A stretch of DNA of 64,000 nt, taken from assembly GCF_000058485.1 (NCBI RefSeq), contig NC_008278.1, positions 186,001-250,000 on the forward strand, written 5' to 3'. Position 1 is the first letter of the stretch. The number at the start of each line of letters is the position of its first letter. Of this stretch, positions 52,008 through 61,500 are shown piece by piece. The notes beneath the pieces were generated by a model. It searched no databases. It saw only the letters and a program-made list of their open reading frames with translations, and had not been told where the DNA came from. The DNA comes from Frankia alni ACN14a. GTDB lineage: Bacteria > Actinomycetota > Actinomycetes > Frankiales > Frankiaceae. The position numbers and the translations under genes are program-made.

Positions 52008-52994
52008 TCAGGTGAGCCGCACCCGCCTGTCCGCGTCGACCGAGAGCCCGCGGGCCAGCGCCCGCAGCCGCTCCTCGGCCGCGCGACGCGACACGGCCGC
52101 ACCGGGCGCGAAGATCTCCGCGCCGTGGAAGGTGCCCGGAAACGAGTGCACCTCGACGCTGACCCGGGCGGCCAGGAGCCGCAACGCGTACAGGATTCCC
52201 TCGTCCCGGGCGGGATCCAGCTCCATCGTGCTGAGGTACGTGCTGGGTAGGCCGCGCAGGTCCGTCGCCCTGGTCGCAGCCGCGTAGGGCGACACGTCCG
52301 GATCGCCGGGCCGCTGGTCCGGGCCCAGGTATGCCGTCCACGCGGCGGCCGCGCCGGCGCGGGTGAACCCCGGGGTGTCCACGAACTGCGCCATCGACTC
52401 GGTACTCAGCCTGTCGTCGAGCAGCGGAACGTCGAGCAGTTGGAACACGAGAGGAACCTCCCTCCGGTCCCGGGCCAGCAGCGCCGTACCGGCCGCGAGA
52501 GCGGCACCGGAACTCGCTCCGCCGATGGCGATCCGGTTTTCGTCCAGGCCGAGGCTGCGCGCGGCGTGGTACACGTACCGAAGAGCCGCGTAGCAGTCGT
52601 GGAGCGGACCAGGGAAGGGCGTCCCGGGGGCGAGCCGATACTCGATGTTGGCCACGGCGATGTCCAGGCGCGAGGCGATCTCCGCGCAGAACGGGTCGAG
52701 TGCTTCCGCGCTCCCGGCCGTGAATCCGCCTCCATGTATCCACAGAAACACCGGCAGGCTGGACGGGCGCCGCTGCGGGCGGAACAACCGCACCGGTACC
52801 GCGGGGTCTGCGGGGGCCGACAGGTCGACGGCCTCGACCGGGGGTAGTTCGGCGCGTGCCAGCTGCTCCGCGAGCTCGGCCTGCGCCTGCTCCCGCACGC
52901 GCGTGAACACGTCCGGCCCGCCGCTGGTCAGGGCGTCGGCGACGGTGGCGAGTTCCGGGTCGAGGGTACCCGGACGAGGCGCGCTGGAGGACAT
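52008..52994 (-). CDS. HSL-family alpha/beta hydrolase (esterase)
   Basis: 328 residues from ATG 52994, chosen because GAGAGGA lies five bases upstream; a second ATG two codons earlier overlaps that site. Motifs of hormone-sensitive-lipase-type esterases are clear: the oxyanion HGGGF, the nucleophile in GGASSGAALA, the acid in STMELDPARDEG and the histidine in FPGTFHGAEIF. It should hydrolyse short or medium acyl esters. It is followed by the TetR gene on the same strand. Confidence 0.9.
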   Translation of the reverse strand: MSSSAPRPGTLDPELATVADALTSGGPDVFTRVREQAQAELAEQLARAELPPVEAVDLSAPADPAVPVRLFRPQRRPSSLPVFLWIHGGGFTAGSAEALDPFCAEIASRLDIAVANIEYRLAPGTPFPGPLHDCYAALRYVYHAARSLGLDENRIAIGGASSGAALAAGTALLARDRREVPLVFQLLDVPLLDDRLSTESMAQFVDTPGFTRAGAAAAWTAYLGPDQRPGDPDVSPYAAATRATDLRGLPSTYLSTMELDPARDEGILYALRLLAARVSVEVHSFPGTFHGAEIFAPGAAVSRRAAEERLRALARGLSVDADRRVRLT

Positions 52995-53174
52995 GGTCAT
53001 CCTCTCGCCAGGGCGATCGGCAGCAAGGTCGGTGATGCCAGGGCGAAAACCGCTCCGATCGCGGCCTGCCGCGGGAGTCTCGCCGCGGTGACGATGCGGA
53101 GAACGAAGTCGAGTGGCCGAACTGGTGGGAACGCAGACACGAAACAATCGTGCCAGACCGACGGCACCCTGCCG

Positions 53175-53654
53175 CTACGACCGGTGTTGGGAGCGGGCGT
53201 CGAGGGTGGGTGCCTCGGTGAGTACGTGGTCCACGCCCGATGAGCGCAGGACGTTGAACTCGTAGACGATCCGGCCGTCGGCGATCATTGCCGAGCGGAA
53301 CGCCTCCTCGTCATATTCGGTCCCGAAGAATTCGATCGGTCCCGCCGGCCGGCCTCGGATCTTACGGAACAGGCGGACGTTCGCGTCTGTCCCGGCCGGT
53401 CCGTCGAGGATCGTCACCGTCGTCTCGAGTGAGCGGTAGCCGTGGCCCTGTTCGAACACGAACAGCGTCGACCGGGGATCGCGCAGCAGCCGGCGGGTGC
53501 GGGCCCGATCGACGGTACCGGCACTCCACAGCCTGCCGCCGAGGATCGCCACGATCACCCGCGCCGCCTTGGTCGGGCCGTCCGCGGCCAGAGTGATCAT
53601 CGCGGCAGTGGGGTTCTTCTCGATGAAGGCGGTGTCCTCGGCGGAGAGCGTCAT
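53175..53654 (-). CDS. Split-barrel flavin/F420-binding protein (PNPOx-like)
   Basis: 159 residues from ATG 53654, preceded by AAAGGG; an upstream in-frame ATG adds 15 residues without a good ribosome site. The N-terminal helix FIEKNPTAAMITLAADG, strand KAARVIVAILGGRLW and the RTRRLLRDPRSTLFVF segment match pyridoxamine-phosphate-oxidase-like proteins of actinobacteria, many of which use F420. It is divergent from a broken TetR gene that probably once regulated it. Confidence 0.82.
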   Translation of the reverse strand: MTLSAEDTAFIEKNPTAAMITLAADGPTKAARVIVAILGGRLWSAGTVDRARTRRLLRDPRSTLFVFEQGHGYRSLETTVTILDGPAGTDANVRLFRKIRGRPAGPIEFFGTEYDEEAFRSAMIADGRIVYEFNVLRSSGVDHVLTEAPTLDARSQHRS

Positions 53655-53763
53655 ATCGGCAGCCCTTTCGCTGGTGGGAGTGCTTCCCGGCTCGTACAAT
53701 GGTTTTTTTGTCAGCCCGGTGCGGAAGAGTCACCAGCGAGAGCCGGAAGTGAGAGAGAGGGCG

Positions 53764-54070
53764 ATGGCGGCCTCTCGCTTGCGGTCGGATGCCGACGCAA
53801 ACCGGGCCAGGATTCTCGCGGTGGCGCGGGAGGCCTTCGCGGCCGAGGGGCTCCGAAACCTCGATGGAGGAGATCTCGCGCCGCGCCGGACTGGCGACGG
53901 CCACCGTGTACCGGCGGTTCCCCACCAGGGCGGCCCTCGCCGCCGCGGCCTTCGCGGAGCAGCTGGCGGCCTGCGGAAACATACTCGACCTGGCGCTGGC
54001 CGCCCCCGACCCCTGGCGGGGGTTCTGCCGTTTCGTCCTCAGGCTGTGCCCCCAGCCCCCAGCCCCCATC
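53764..54070 (+). pseudogene. TetR-family regulator, frameshifted and truncated
   Basis: The first frame starts at ATG 53764 after a GAGAGAG ribosome site and reads RILAVAREAFAAEGL, the first helix of a TetR DNA-binding domain. Near base 53860 the match moves to the next frame, which continues SMEEISRRAGLATATVYRRFP and RAALAAAAFAEQLA. One extra base explains the shift. After about 54040 the sequence becomes a C-rich repeat-like tract and the ligand-binding domain is missing. It is divergent from the split-barrel gene. Confidence 0.7.
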
Positions 54071-54222
54071 CCCGCCCGGTCGGCGTCGCGGTTGCGCCGT
54101 CTTCATGCCGGTGGATGTGCAAGACTTCAGCCACGGCGTTTCTTTTCTTCCCGCGCTGCGGAACGGTGGCTGTCGGTCCGGGCCGCGGCGGGGAGGAACG
54201 GTCAGAAAGGAACGGGGACGCC

Positions 54223-54411
54223 ATGCCTGACCCTGAGAACGAGTGGGAGCTCGCGGACGTGCGCGAGATAGGGCTGGACCAGCTCCGGGACAGCGCGGAC
54301 CAGAAGCTTCAGGTAGGGGTTCGGCGGCTGGTCGACACCCTCTCCCTCGACGTACCCGCGCGGAACTCGGTCGGCAATTCCTGTCCTCCCATACGCCGGC
54401 AGGACTATTGA
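54223..54411 (+). CDS. Candidate RiPP precursor peptide
   Basis: 62 residues from ATG 54223, with purine-rich AAAGGAACGGGGA upstream, ending in a TGA that overlaps the ATG of the HExxH gene. The first 45 residues are acidic, amphipathic and leader-like (LADVREIGLDQLRDS, then VGVRRLVDTL), resembling the leaders of FxSxx-COOH-type peptides whose maturation genes include HExxH proteins. The last 16 residues change character: RNSVGNSCPPIRRQDY, a plausible core. It does not end in F-x-S-x-x. No radical SAM maturase is adjacent. The call rests on size, leader-like composition and coupling. Confidence 0.55.
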   Translation: MPDPENEWELADVREIGLDQLRDSADQKLQVGVRRLVDTLSLDVPARNSVGNSCPPIRRQDY

Positions 54412-56327
54412 TGCGGCCGGTGCCGGTGGCCGCCGTGCGTCCCCGCCTTGGCACGCACCGGCTGTCGGCATCCGACGTCGACGCTCTTGCGCTCGGCACG
54501 CTCGACGCCGACATCGTCCGGCGGCTGGCGGAGGCCGAGATCAGCCATCGCCGGATGGCGTTTCGCGCCGTTCTCGACCTCCTGCGGGACCAGCCCGCGG
54601 CGTCAGCCCCGCTGACACCGGCGGACCAGGCCTGGGATCTCCTCATCGCGCTGGAACGGCGCGATCGGGCGATGGTGCACGCGGTGCTGGACCGGCCCTT
54701 CGCCGGGGCCTGGGCCGCCAGGCTGCTGCGTCGGTTGCGCGCCCGGCCGCACGACGACGTGCCGCTGTGGGTGGACGTCGGCTATCTGCACGCCCTGGCG
54801 GCCGCGGCCGCGGTCCGGGTCGGTGTCCCGGCCGAGATCGCGGTGCCGGTCCGCGCAGGCGTCGTGCACCTTCCCACTCTGGGCCACACCCGACTTCCGG
54901 CCGGCGAGCCCTGGGAGACGGCGATGGTCCGGGTCGGGGTGGACGGTGCGGAGGTGATCGGATCCGCGGGCCGGGCCATGGTGGGCCGCGGCGTCGGGAG
55001 CGACGGCTGGACCGACGGCGGCAGCTGGACAGACGGCTGGACCGACGATCCCGCGCAGCCCCCGGTGCGGGGCACCGCAGCCGCCGCGGTGCAGTGGCAT
55101 CCCACCCGCACGTCGCGCGCCGTCGGTGTGGTCATCGAGGACGCCGACCCGTACCGCCTGGTGAACCGGGCCGCCGCGCCGGTGTGGCTGCCGGCCGCCG
55201 ATTTCGCCCGCTGGGAACGCCGCCTGGCCGACACCTGGCGGGTGCTGCGCGACGGCCACGCCGAGCTCGCCGCGGGCGTCGGCATCGTGCTCTCCACCGT
55301 CGTTCCCGTTCCCTGCGCGGCGCGCTTCCGGTCCTTCAGCGCGACCTTCGGTGACGCCATCGGCGGTGTCGAGCTCTCCGAGCCGCATGACGCGCTGGAC
55401 GGTGCCGCCATGCTTGCCCACGAGCTTCGGCACGCCGTCCTGGACGCGCTGCTTCACGTGGTGGGCGATTTCGTCGACCCGGCGGCTCCCGCCGATCCGC
55501 GGTATGCGCCCTGGCGGGACGATCCGCGTCCGCCGCTGGGCACGCTCCACGGCGTCTACGCGTTCTTCGGCGTCGCGGAGTTCTGGCGAACCCAGCGTCG
55601 GCTTTCGGTCGGAGCGGACGCGATGCTGGCCCACTTCGAGTTCGCGCTCTGGCGCCGGGCGGTGCTCGACACCGCGACCGACCTGCTTCGGACCGGCCCG
55701 CTCACCCCGCCCGGCCGGCGTTTCCTGACCGGGATCGCGACGACCGTGCAGGGGTGGATCTCCGAGCCGGTCCCGGTCGAGGCCCGACGGCTGGCCGACC
55801 TGGCGGTGGTGGACGGCCAGGCACTGTGGCGCGTGCATCACCGGGCGCCGGAGCCGGCCGCCGTCCGCCATCTGGCCGAGGCCTGGTCGGCGGGCGCCGA
55901 CCCGGTAGCCGTCGGCGTTCCCACCCGGATCGTGCCCGACCCGGGCGCGCGTGCCCTGGACACCAGGGCCTGCCTGGCCCGGCTGTGGCTGGCCGACCGG
56001 GACGAGTTCCGCCGGCTCGAGCGGGACGGGCCGCACCGTGCCTACCGCGGCGCGAGCCGGGCGGACTGCGCCCTCGTGGCGGGCGACCGTGCCCGCGCCC
56101 GGCGCCTCTACGAGGCGGAGCTGGCGCGGACCGGCGGGGATCGCCGCGCCCTGGTCGGCCTCGGCCTGGCCATCGGCGACGACGAGCCGGCGGGCCGGGT
56201 GCTGCGAGAACGGCCCGAGCTGGTGCACGCCGTCGCGGCGGCGGTGGCGCGCGGCGGCGGCAGGGCGGCGTCGCCGGCACTGGCCGAGTGGCTGCTGCCG
56301 GTGGTGGCCCAGCCCGCAGGTTCCTAG
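54411..56327 (+). CDS. aKG-HExxH-type peptide beta-hydroxylase family protein
   Basis: 638 residues from ATG 54411, overlapping the stop of the small upstream gene. The N-terminus reads RLGTHRLSASDVDALALG, the usual opening of the HEXXH-motif peptide-modification family. The metal motif HELRH is at 337-341 in MLAHELRHAVLDALL. The C-terminal about 200 residues are helical. Known biology: members are associated with RiPP clusters and several hydroxylate peptide side chains at the beta carbon. Proximity to the small gene suggests that it is the substrate. The stop overlaps that of the convergent large gene. Confidence 0.85.
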   Translation: MRPVPVAAVRPRLGTHRLSASDVDALALGTLDADIVRRLAEAEISHRRMAFRAVLDLLRDQPAASAPLTPADQAWDLLIALERRDRAMVHAVLDRPFAGAWAARLLRRLRARPHDDVPLWVDVGYLHALAAAAAVRVGVPAEIAVPVRAGVVHLPTLGHTRLPAGEPWETAMVRVGVDGAEVIGSAGRAMVGRGVGSDGWTDGGSWTDGWTDDPAQPPVRGTAAAAVQWHPTRTSRAVGVVIEDADPYRLVNRAAAPVWLPAADFARWERRLADTWRVLRDGHAELAAGVGIVLSTVVPVPCAARFRSFSATFGDAIGGVELSEPHDALDGAAMLAHELRHAVLDALLHVVGDFVDPAAPADPRYAPWRDDPRPPLGTLHGVYAFFGVAEFWRTQRRLSVGADAMLAHFEFALWRRAVLDTATDLLRTGPLTPPGRRFLTGIATTVQGWISEPVPVEARRLADLAVVDGQALWRVHHRAPEPAAVRHLAEAWSAGADPVAVGVPTRIVPDPGARALDTRACLARLWLADRDEFRRLERDGPHRAYRGASRADCALVAGDRARARRLYEAELARTGGDRRALVGLGLAIGDDEPAGRVLRERPELVHAVAAAVARGGGRAASPALAEWLLPVVAQPAGS

Positions 56328-59300
56328 ATCGGCATCGGGTCGACGTCGGAGTCCAGTCGCACCCCGGCGGCCACCTGCCGGCTGGCGGGGTGATCGCGGC
56401 CGAGCACCGCGTCCACGCGCGTCAGCGTGGCCGCCTGCAGCTCCAGCGCCTCGTCCTTGCGCTCCAGCGCGCGCAGGTCCAGGGCGAGGTTCGCGGCCAC
56501 GACCAGCGTGGACGGGTGACCCTCCCCGAGCACCTCGGTCGACGACGCCAGCGTCACGAGGTCGCGGTCGTGCGCCTCCTGGAACCGTCCCAGGGCGTAC
56601 AGGTCGCTGGCCAGGTTCGTGGCGCACGCCAGCGTCGACGGGTGCGTCTCCCCGAGCCGCTGAGCAAACGCGGCCAGCGTCTGCTCGTTCTGGTCGAACG
56701 CCGCGTCGGTCTGGCCGGAGAGCCGGTCGATGACGGCGAGGTTGACCTGGGCGGCCAGCGTGTACGGGTGCGTGTCGCCGAGACGTTCCGCGTACCGCCG
56801 GCGGGTCCGCCCACAGGTCTCGCGGGCCTCGTGGAGCCGGCCGGCGTGCCGCAGGTCGATCGACAGGCTCAGGGCGGCCGCCAGCGACGACGGGTGCTCC
56901 TCCCCGTAGCGGTTCGTCAGGCGCTGCTCGGCGTCCCGGGACAGCGCGAGCGCCCTGTCGTGGTCGCCGGCCTTCCGGTGGGCCACGGCCAGGTCCAGGC
57001 TGGAGTACAGCCGTGCCGGATGGTCCGCCGACTCGGAGAACAGCCGCCGGTAGCGGGCGTCGATGGCCTCCTGCGCCGCCCGGGCGCCGAGGTAGTCGCC
57101 GAGCTCCCTGCGGTCGATGGTCAGCCCGGTCAGGACGGCCAGGCTGTTGGCGTTGTCCTCGCCGTACAGCAGGACGGAGCGCCGCCAGATGTCCTCGTCC
57201 AGCGCCGCGGCCTCGGCGTAGCGGCCGAGCAGCCGCAGCCCGCCGCCGACGCTGCGGGCGGTGTTCAACGTCGCCGGATCGTCGGGGCCGAACGCCTTCA
57301 CGGCACGGCGGTGAGCGTCCTGGGCGACGTCGAGCGCGGCGGTGAACTCGCCGTGCGCGCGCAGGTCGGCCCCGATGTTGCCCATGAGCACGATGGTCAG
57401 CTCGGCGTCGGGGCCGTTGACCCGGGTCGACAGCTCGAACGTCCGCCGGTTCACCTCGGCGGCCTCGGTGTAGCGGCCGAGCGTCGCCAGGCCCCAGCCG
57501 AACCGCAGGCCCATCTGCAGGCTGTAGGGGTCCTCCTCACCGAAGCCGGCGTGCCACGCGGCGCGGACCTTCCGGGAGAAGTCGTTGCTGACCTGATGAT
57601 CGCCCCACCACCAGAGGTAGTCACTCAGATTGAGCAGCAGCTGACGGACCCGGGGGTCGTCACACTCCTCGGTGTTCGTGGCGACCACGTGCGGATACAG
57701 GTCGGCGTAGGTCCGCCAGAGGCCGGGGTTGGTCCCGTCGTTCGGGTCGCTGGCGGAGAGCAGGACGTGGGCCCCGTGCTTCATCTTTCCCCGCTGGTTC
57801 TCCGTCATCCGGTCGATCAGGACCTTCTGCACCAGACGGTGCATGATGATGGAGTTGTCCCGATGGTCGATGCGGGCGAGGGAATAGCGATTGATGTCCC
57901 GGATCGCCCGGTTGAGTTTCACCGGGTCGCGCAGGGCCTCGTCGAGAGCCGGGGAGATCGTCTCGCTGTGAGCCCGCGACAGGAGCTGCCGGGAGATCGG
58001 TGTCGGCGCGAAGAACGCGCACACCTGGAGCAGCTCCAGCGCGGCGGCGTTGTTCTCGGCGAGTCGGTCGAGCGACATGTTCCAGGCCGCCGTCACCGGC
58101 AGGGTGTAATCCGCCGGTGGGGTGCCGAGCAGCTCGGTCAGCTTGTCTTCCAGCAGCCCCAGGTACTCGTCGGCGGACATCCCGGTCTCGCCGAGCCAGG
58201 TCGCCGCCTGCTCGATGGCGAGCGGCAGGTCCCCGAGGGCGGCGGCGACCCGATGGGCGTCGGCATGGGCGAGCGAGGCCCCGCGGCTGCGCAGCAGCTC
58301 GATGCTTTCCTCGCGCTTGAACAGGGCCACTTCGAGCTGGCCGCTGACGTTGATCCAGGCCGGATTGCGGGAGGTGACCAGAATGCGGCCGATCGGACCG
58401 GCGGGGAAGAACCTGCGCACCGCCTGCGGGTCGTCCGCATTGTCGAAGACCAGCAGCCACCGCTCGTACGGATCGCCGATCCGCAGGGCCTCGATCACCC
58501 GGCGGACCGCGACGTTGGCCTCGGTGCCGACGTCCAGTCCGAGTTCCTGTCCGAGCTCGATGAGGGCGTTGCCGATCGGGACCGTCTGCTCGGCGGGGAT
58601 CCACCAGATGAGGTCGAAGTCGGACAGGTGGCGGTGGACGTACTCGGTCGCGAGCTGGGTCTTGCCGATCCCTCCCATGCCGTGCAGCGCCTCGGGCAGG
58701 ACCGCCGTCGTGCCCTCGCCGATGCGGGAGTGCAACGCGGTGAGCAGGTCCTCCCGACCCGTGAAGTGGGGGTTGCGCGGTGGCACGTTCCCCCAGACCC
58801 GAGGCAGCCGACCCGCCGTCGACGTCGGTCGGAGGGTGGTGCCTGAAGTCACGGGTGGTCCTCCTGGTGGGGCGTTGGTCTCGCCGCCGGTCACCTCCGC
58901 GCCGGCCGCCGTCGTCGAGGTCGCGTCTGCGCTGGATCTCGGAAGATCCGTTCCAGCAATACTGCTCATAGTATTGAGATCGTCACCTTTGGTGTCTAGC
59001 TTGTGTGGCGGTGTCGGACCACCGGCCAGGGCGCCCAGGTGCTTCGGCGGTGGTGCGGCGGGGGGGTCGGCGACCGGCGGGGTGCCGAGCGATTCTGCCT
59101 GGCCGGCGCCGCGGGCGGATCGGACCGCCCGACCGACCCGGTCGACGTCGCCTCGACTGACCAGCAGACGAAGCCTCCGCCGGACCTCCGGATCAACCGC
59201 GAAGGCCGGGCCGTCGACCGTGAGCAGCCCGAAGGCGAAGACCTCGGAGATGCTGCGCCGCTCGGCCCCGGCGATTCCGGCGACCGTGCGCAGAACCCGC

Positions 59301-60364
59301 GGGTCGAGGAAGGGCGCAGCCGCCAGGAGACCCGCAAGTCGTCGTGCCGCCGGGGACGCGAGGGCGAAGAACTCGGTCAGGCGTTCCGCCGGAGCCGGAG
59401 CCGGCGTCTGCGCCGCATCCTCCCGACGTGGGCTCCGCTCGGACCCGGTGACCACCGCGATCGTCTCGAACCACGTGGGCTCGTCCGCCGCGACGAAGCG
59501 GGCCCAGGAGCAGATCCAGGACGGATCGAGTTCCAGGACCGGCACGGGTGTCGTCGTTCCGGTCGTCTGCCGGCCGGTCGGTTCGTCGACGTCGCCGTGT
59601 AGCAGCGACAGATCGCTGTGATTCCAGGAAAGCACCTGTCCCGCGGCGCGCTGCCCGGCGCCGCGCATCCGTACCCCTTCAGCGCCCAGGTCGGTCTGGT
59701 CCCAGACATGTGCCGCGAGAACACTGACCACCGCCACCGGTCCGCAGACCGCCCAGCCGGCCAGGACCTCCGACATCCGGCCGCTGCGCCAGGCCGGACC
59801 CAGCCCGTCGGTGAGCAGCCAGACTATCCGCCGTCCGCCCGGCCCGACCAGCCGGGACGGCGACCCGATCGATGGGCCGTCCGGCTCACCGCGCAGTCGC
59901 GGCGCGCCCCCCTGCTGGTCGTCGGCGGTGAGATGGGCGACGACGACATCCCGGAAAGCCGGCTGGCGCGCGAGGACCCGGACCAGGCCAGGGACGGCGT
60001 CCGCCCAGGCCACCGAGAACGTCGGGCTCAGGTCCACGACCAGGGCGAGCTCCCAGCGTGCCTCCGTCGGCCGCACGAGCAGCGAGGGTGCGACCGTGCC
60101 CTGGAGCAGGCTCAGAGCGGTCGCCTCCTCGTCGAGGACGGCGGGCCCCGGGGACCGGGCGGGCTCGGAGTCGACGAGCGGGGACAGCGCCCGGGTGAAC
60201 GCGTCCTCATCGCGGACGGCCGGCGGAAGGTCGACCCGGACCGGTCCCGGCAGGTAGCGCAGGAGCGGCTTGTCGGGCTGGTCCGGCTGATCCGGCTGGT
60301 CCGGCTGGTCCGGCTGATCTGGCTGTTCGCCGACGCCGACGCGGTCGTCAGCCCACCGGGTCAC
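56324..60364 (-). CDS. vWA-like (SAV_2336-type) / NB-ARC / TPR protein
   Basis: 1346 residues from GTG 60364, overlapping the MoxR stop. After a short DQP repeat, residues about 60-430 match the SAV_2336-type N-terminal domain (WELALVVDLSPTFSVAWAD and IVWLLTDGLGPAWRSG), a vWA-like fold. An NB-ARC ATPase follows: GMGGIGKT near 562 and LLVFDNADD near 638. The rest (about 900-1340) is tetratricopeptide repeats. This is the architecture of FxSxx-COOH-system TPR proteins and STAND-type sensors. It is the vWA partner in the VMAP-MoxR-vWA operon, with a sensor module fused on. Confidence 0.87.
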   Translation of the reverse strand: MTRWADDRVGVGEQPDQPDQPDQPDQPDQPDKPLLRYLPGPVRVDLPPAVRDEDAFTRALSPLVDSEPARSPGPAVLDEEATALSLLQGTVAPSLLVRPTEARWELALVVDLSPTFSVAWADAVPGLVRVLARQPAFRDVVVAHLTADDQQGGAPRLRGEPDGPSIGSPSRLVGPGGRRIVWLLTDGLGPAWRSGRMSEVLAGWAVCGPVAVVSVLAAHVWDQTDLGAEGVRMRGAGQRAAGQVLSWNHSDLSLLHGDVDEPTGRQTTGTTTPVPVLELDPSWICSWARFVAADEPTWFETIAVVTGSERSPRREDAAQTPAPAPAERLTEFFALASPAARRLAGLLAAAPFLDPRVLRTVAGIAGAERRSISEVFAFGLLTVDGPAFAVDPEVRRRLRLLVSRGDVDRVGRAVRSARGAGQAESLGTPPVADPPAAPPPKHLGALAGGPTPPHKLDTKGDDLNTMSSIAGTDLPRSSADATSTTAAGAEVTGGETNAPPGGPPVTSGTTLRPTSTAGRLPRVWGNVPPRNPHFTGREDLLTALHSRIGEGTTAVLPEALHGMGGIGKTQLATEYVHRHLSDFDLIWWIPAEQTVPIGNALIELGQELGLDVGTEANVAVRRVIEALRIGDPYERWLLVFDNADDPQAVRRFFPAGPIGRILVTSRNPAWINVSGQLEVALFKREESIELLRSRGASLAHADAHRVAAALGDLPLAIEQAATWLGETGMSADEYLGLLEDKLTELLGTPPADYTLPVTAAWNMSLDRLAENNAAALELLQVCAFFAPTPISRQLLSRAHSETISPALDEALRDPVKLNRAIRDINRYSLARIDHRDNSIIMHRLVQKVLIDRMTENQRGKMKHGAHVLLSASDPNDGTNPGLWRTYADLYPHVVATNTEECDDPRVRQLLLNLSDYLWWWGDHQVSNDFSRKVRAAWHAGFGEEDPYSLQMGLRFGWGLATLGRYTEAAEVNRRTFELSTRVNGPDAELTIVLMGNIGADLRAHGEFTAALDVAQDAHRRAVKAFGPDDPATLNTARSVGGGLRLLGRYAEAAALDEDIWRRSVLLYGEDNANSLAVLTGLTIDRRELGDYLGARAAQEAIDARYRRLFSESADHPARLYSSLDLAVAHRKAGDHDRALALSRDAEQRLTNRYGEEHPSSLAAALSLSIDLRHAGRLHEARETCGRTRRRYAERLGDTHPYTLAAQVNLAVIDRLSGQTDAAFDQNEQTLAAFAQRLGETHPSTLACATNLASDLYALGRFQEAHDRDLVTLASSTEVLGEGHPSTLVVAANLALDLRALERKDEALELQAATLTRVDAVLGRDHPASRQVAAGVRLDSDVDPMPI
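60276..60320. repeat. 9-base tandem repeat encoding DQP units
   Basis: Five units of GGCTGGTCC or GGCTGATCC/T run head to tail, encoding the reverse-strand PDQPDQ stretch near the start of the large sensor protein. Likely a flexible linker and prone to copy-number change. Confidence 0.8.
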
Positions 60365-61500
60365 AGCAACCTCCCCGGCAGTCTCCTCGCGGAGCCGGCG
60401 GACTCACGCCCCCACACGGCGTCGAGTGTCCTGGCCGCGTCCTCGTCGAGAACACCGGCCGAGGCAAGGTGCAGGGCGTCGAACAGGTGGTCCACCGTCA
60501 GCTCGGCGCCCGCGCCGCGGCTGTTCTCGAACCGCTCCACCAGGGCGGCGGCCCGGGAATCCGCGCCGAACTCGGCGGCCACCAGCGCCTCCAGCTCGTC
60601 GCGGGACGGCTCGGGAAGCTGGACGGCCACGCAACGGCGCCGGAAGGCCGGCGAGAAGTCCCGTTCACCGTTACTCGTGATCACCATGACCGGGAACTCC
60701 GCGCACGCGACGACCCCGTCCCCGACCTCGGCATGGCCGCCCGGATCGTCCACGGCCACCCTGAACGGCCCGTCGGCCGAAGGCAACCTGGCCAGCTCGG
60801 GCACGACCACGCGGCCCTCCTCGATCACGTCCAGCAGATCGTCGGGCAGGTCGTGGCCGCAGCGGTCGAACCGGTCGACCAGCAGGACCCGTGGGCGGAC
60901 GCGGGGGAGCAGCGCGGTGGCCAGTGGCCCGAGGCGGATGTGCCGGGGAACCGGCGGTGAACCCGCGGCCGGGCGGTCAGCGAGGTGATCGCCGACGGAG
61001 CCGCGCGGGCCGGAGAGGCCGCCGGCCTCCCCCGCGGGCTCGGTGGGGCGCTCGAGCAGCGCGCTGTGGGCCACCCCGAGCACGTCGTAGTCATAGATGC
61101 CCTCGCGTAGCGTGGTCCGGCTGTTGACGGTCCACCGCAGGACGCGCCCCAGCCGGAGCTCGCGGGCGATCAGCTGTGCCAGCCCTGCCCCGCCCATCCC
61201 CGGGGGGCCGGTGACCAGCAGCGGCCGGCGCAGCAGCAGCCCGACGTTGACAGCCGCGATCTGCTCGGGGCCGAGCAGGAGGGCGGCGATCGCCCGGCGG
61301 TGGCGGGCGATCGCGTCGTCGTCTCCGGGCGGTGCGGCGCCCTCGTGCGCCGGGGCGGGGAAACGCCGCCATGCCGGGGCCGGCGGCCAGGGGAGCTTCC
61401 CGTCGACCGGTTCACCGGTGCCACGGAACAGCCACCAGGGGGGCGCGTCGGGCCTGCGGGCACCGTCCGCCCCGCCTGCCCGGTGGTCGTCGACCATCAT
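60361..61500 (-). CDS. MoxR-type AAA protein with degenerate Walker motifs
   Basis: 379 residues from ATG 61500 (GGAG eight bases upstream), overlapping the VMAP gene by ATGA. The overall pattern of VMAP-associated MoxR ATPases is clear (VLRWTVNSRTTLREGIYDYD, DLPDDLLDVIEEG, VITSNGERDFSPAFRRRC). However, the P-loop reads GPPGMGGAG (98-106), with Gly104 and Ala105 where Lys and Ser/Thr bind ATP phosphate. Walker B is LLVDRFD, with Arg210 in place of the catalytic Glu. Bases are unambiguous in this reading. It is probably unable to hydrolyse ATP. Confidence 0.82.
   Translation of the reverse strand: MMVDDHRAGGADGARRPDAPPWWLFRGTGEPVDGKLPWPPAPAWRRFPAPAHEGAAPPGDDDAIARHRRAIAALLLGPEQIAAVNVGLLLRRPLLVTGPPGMGGAGLAQLIARELRLGRVLRWTVNSRTTLREGIYDYDVLGVAHSALLERPTEPAGEAGGLSGPRGSVGDHLADRPAAGSPPVPRHIRLGPLATALLPRVRPRVLLVDRFDRCGHDLPDDLLDVIEEGRVVVPELARLPSADGPFRVAVDDPGGHAEVGDGVVACAEFPVMVITSNGERDFSPAFRRRCVAVQLPEPSRDELEALVAAEFGADSRAAALVERFENSRGAGAELTVDHLFDALHLASAGVLDEDAARTLDAVWGRESAGSARRLPGRLL

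Noticed and set aside
55754-58846. Forward open frame of 1030 codons opposite the NB-ARC/TPR gene
   Set aside because: It begins inside the HExxH gene in another frame and reads as repetitive Val/Arg/Gly text; the reverse gene has clear NB-ARC and TPR motifs.
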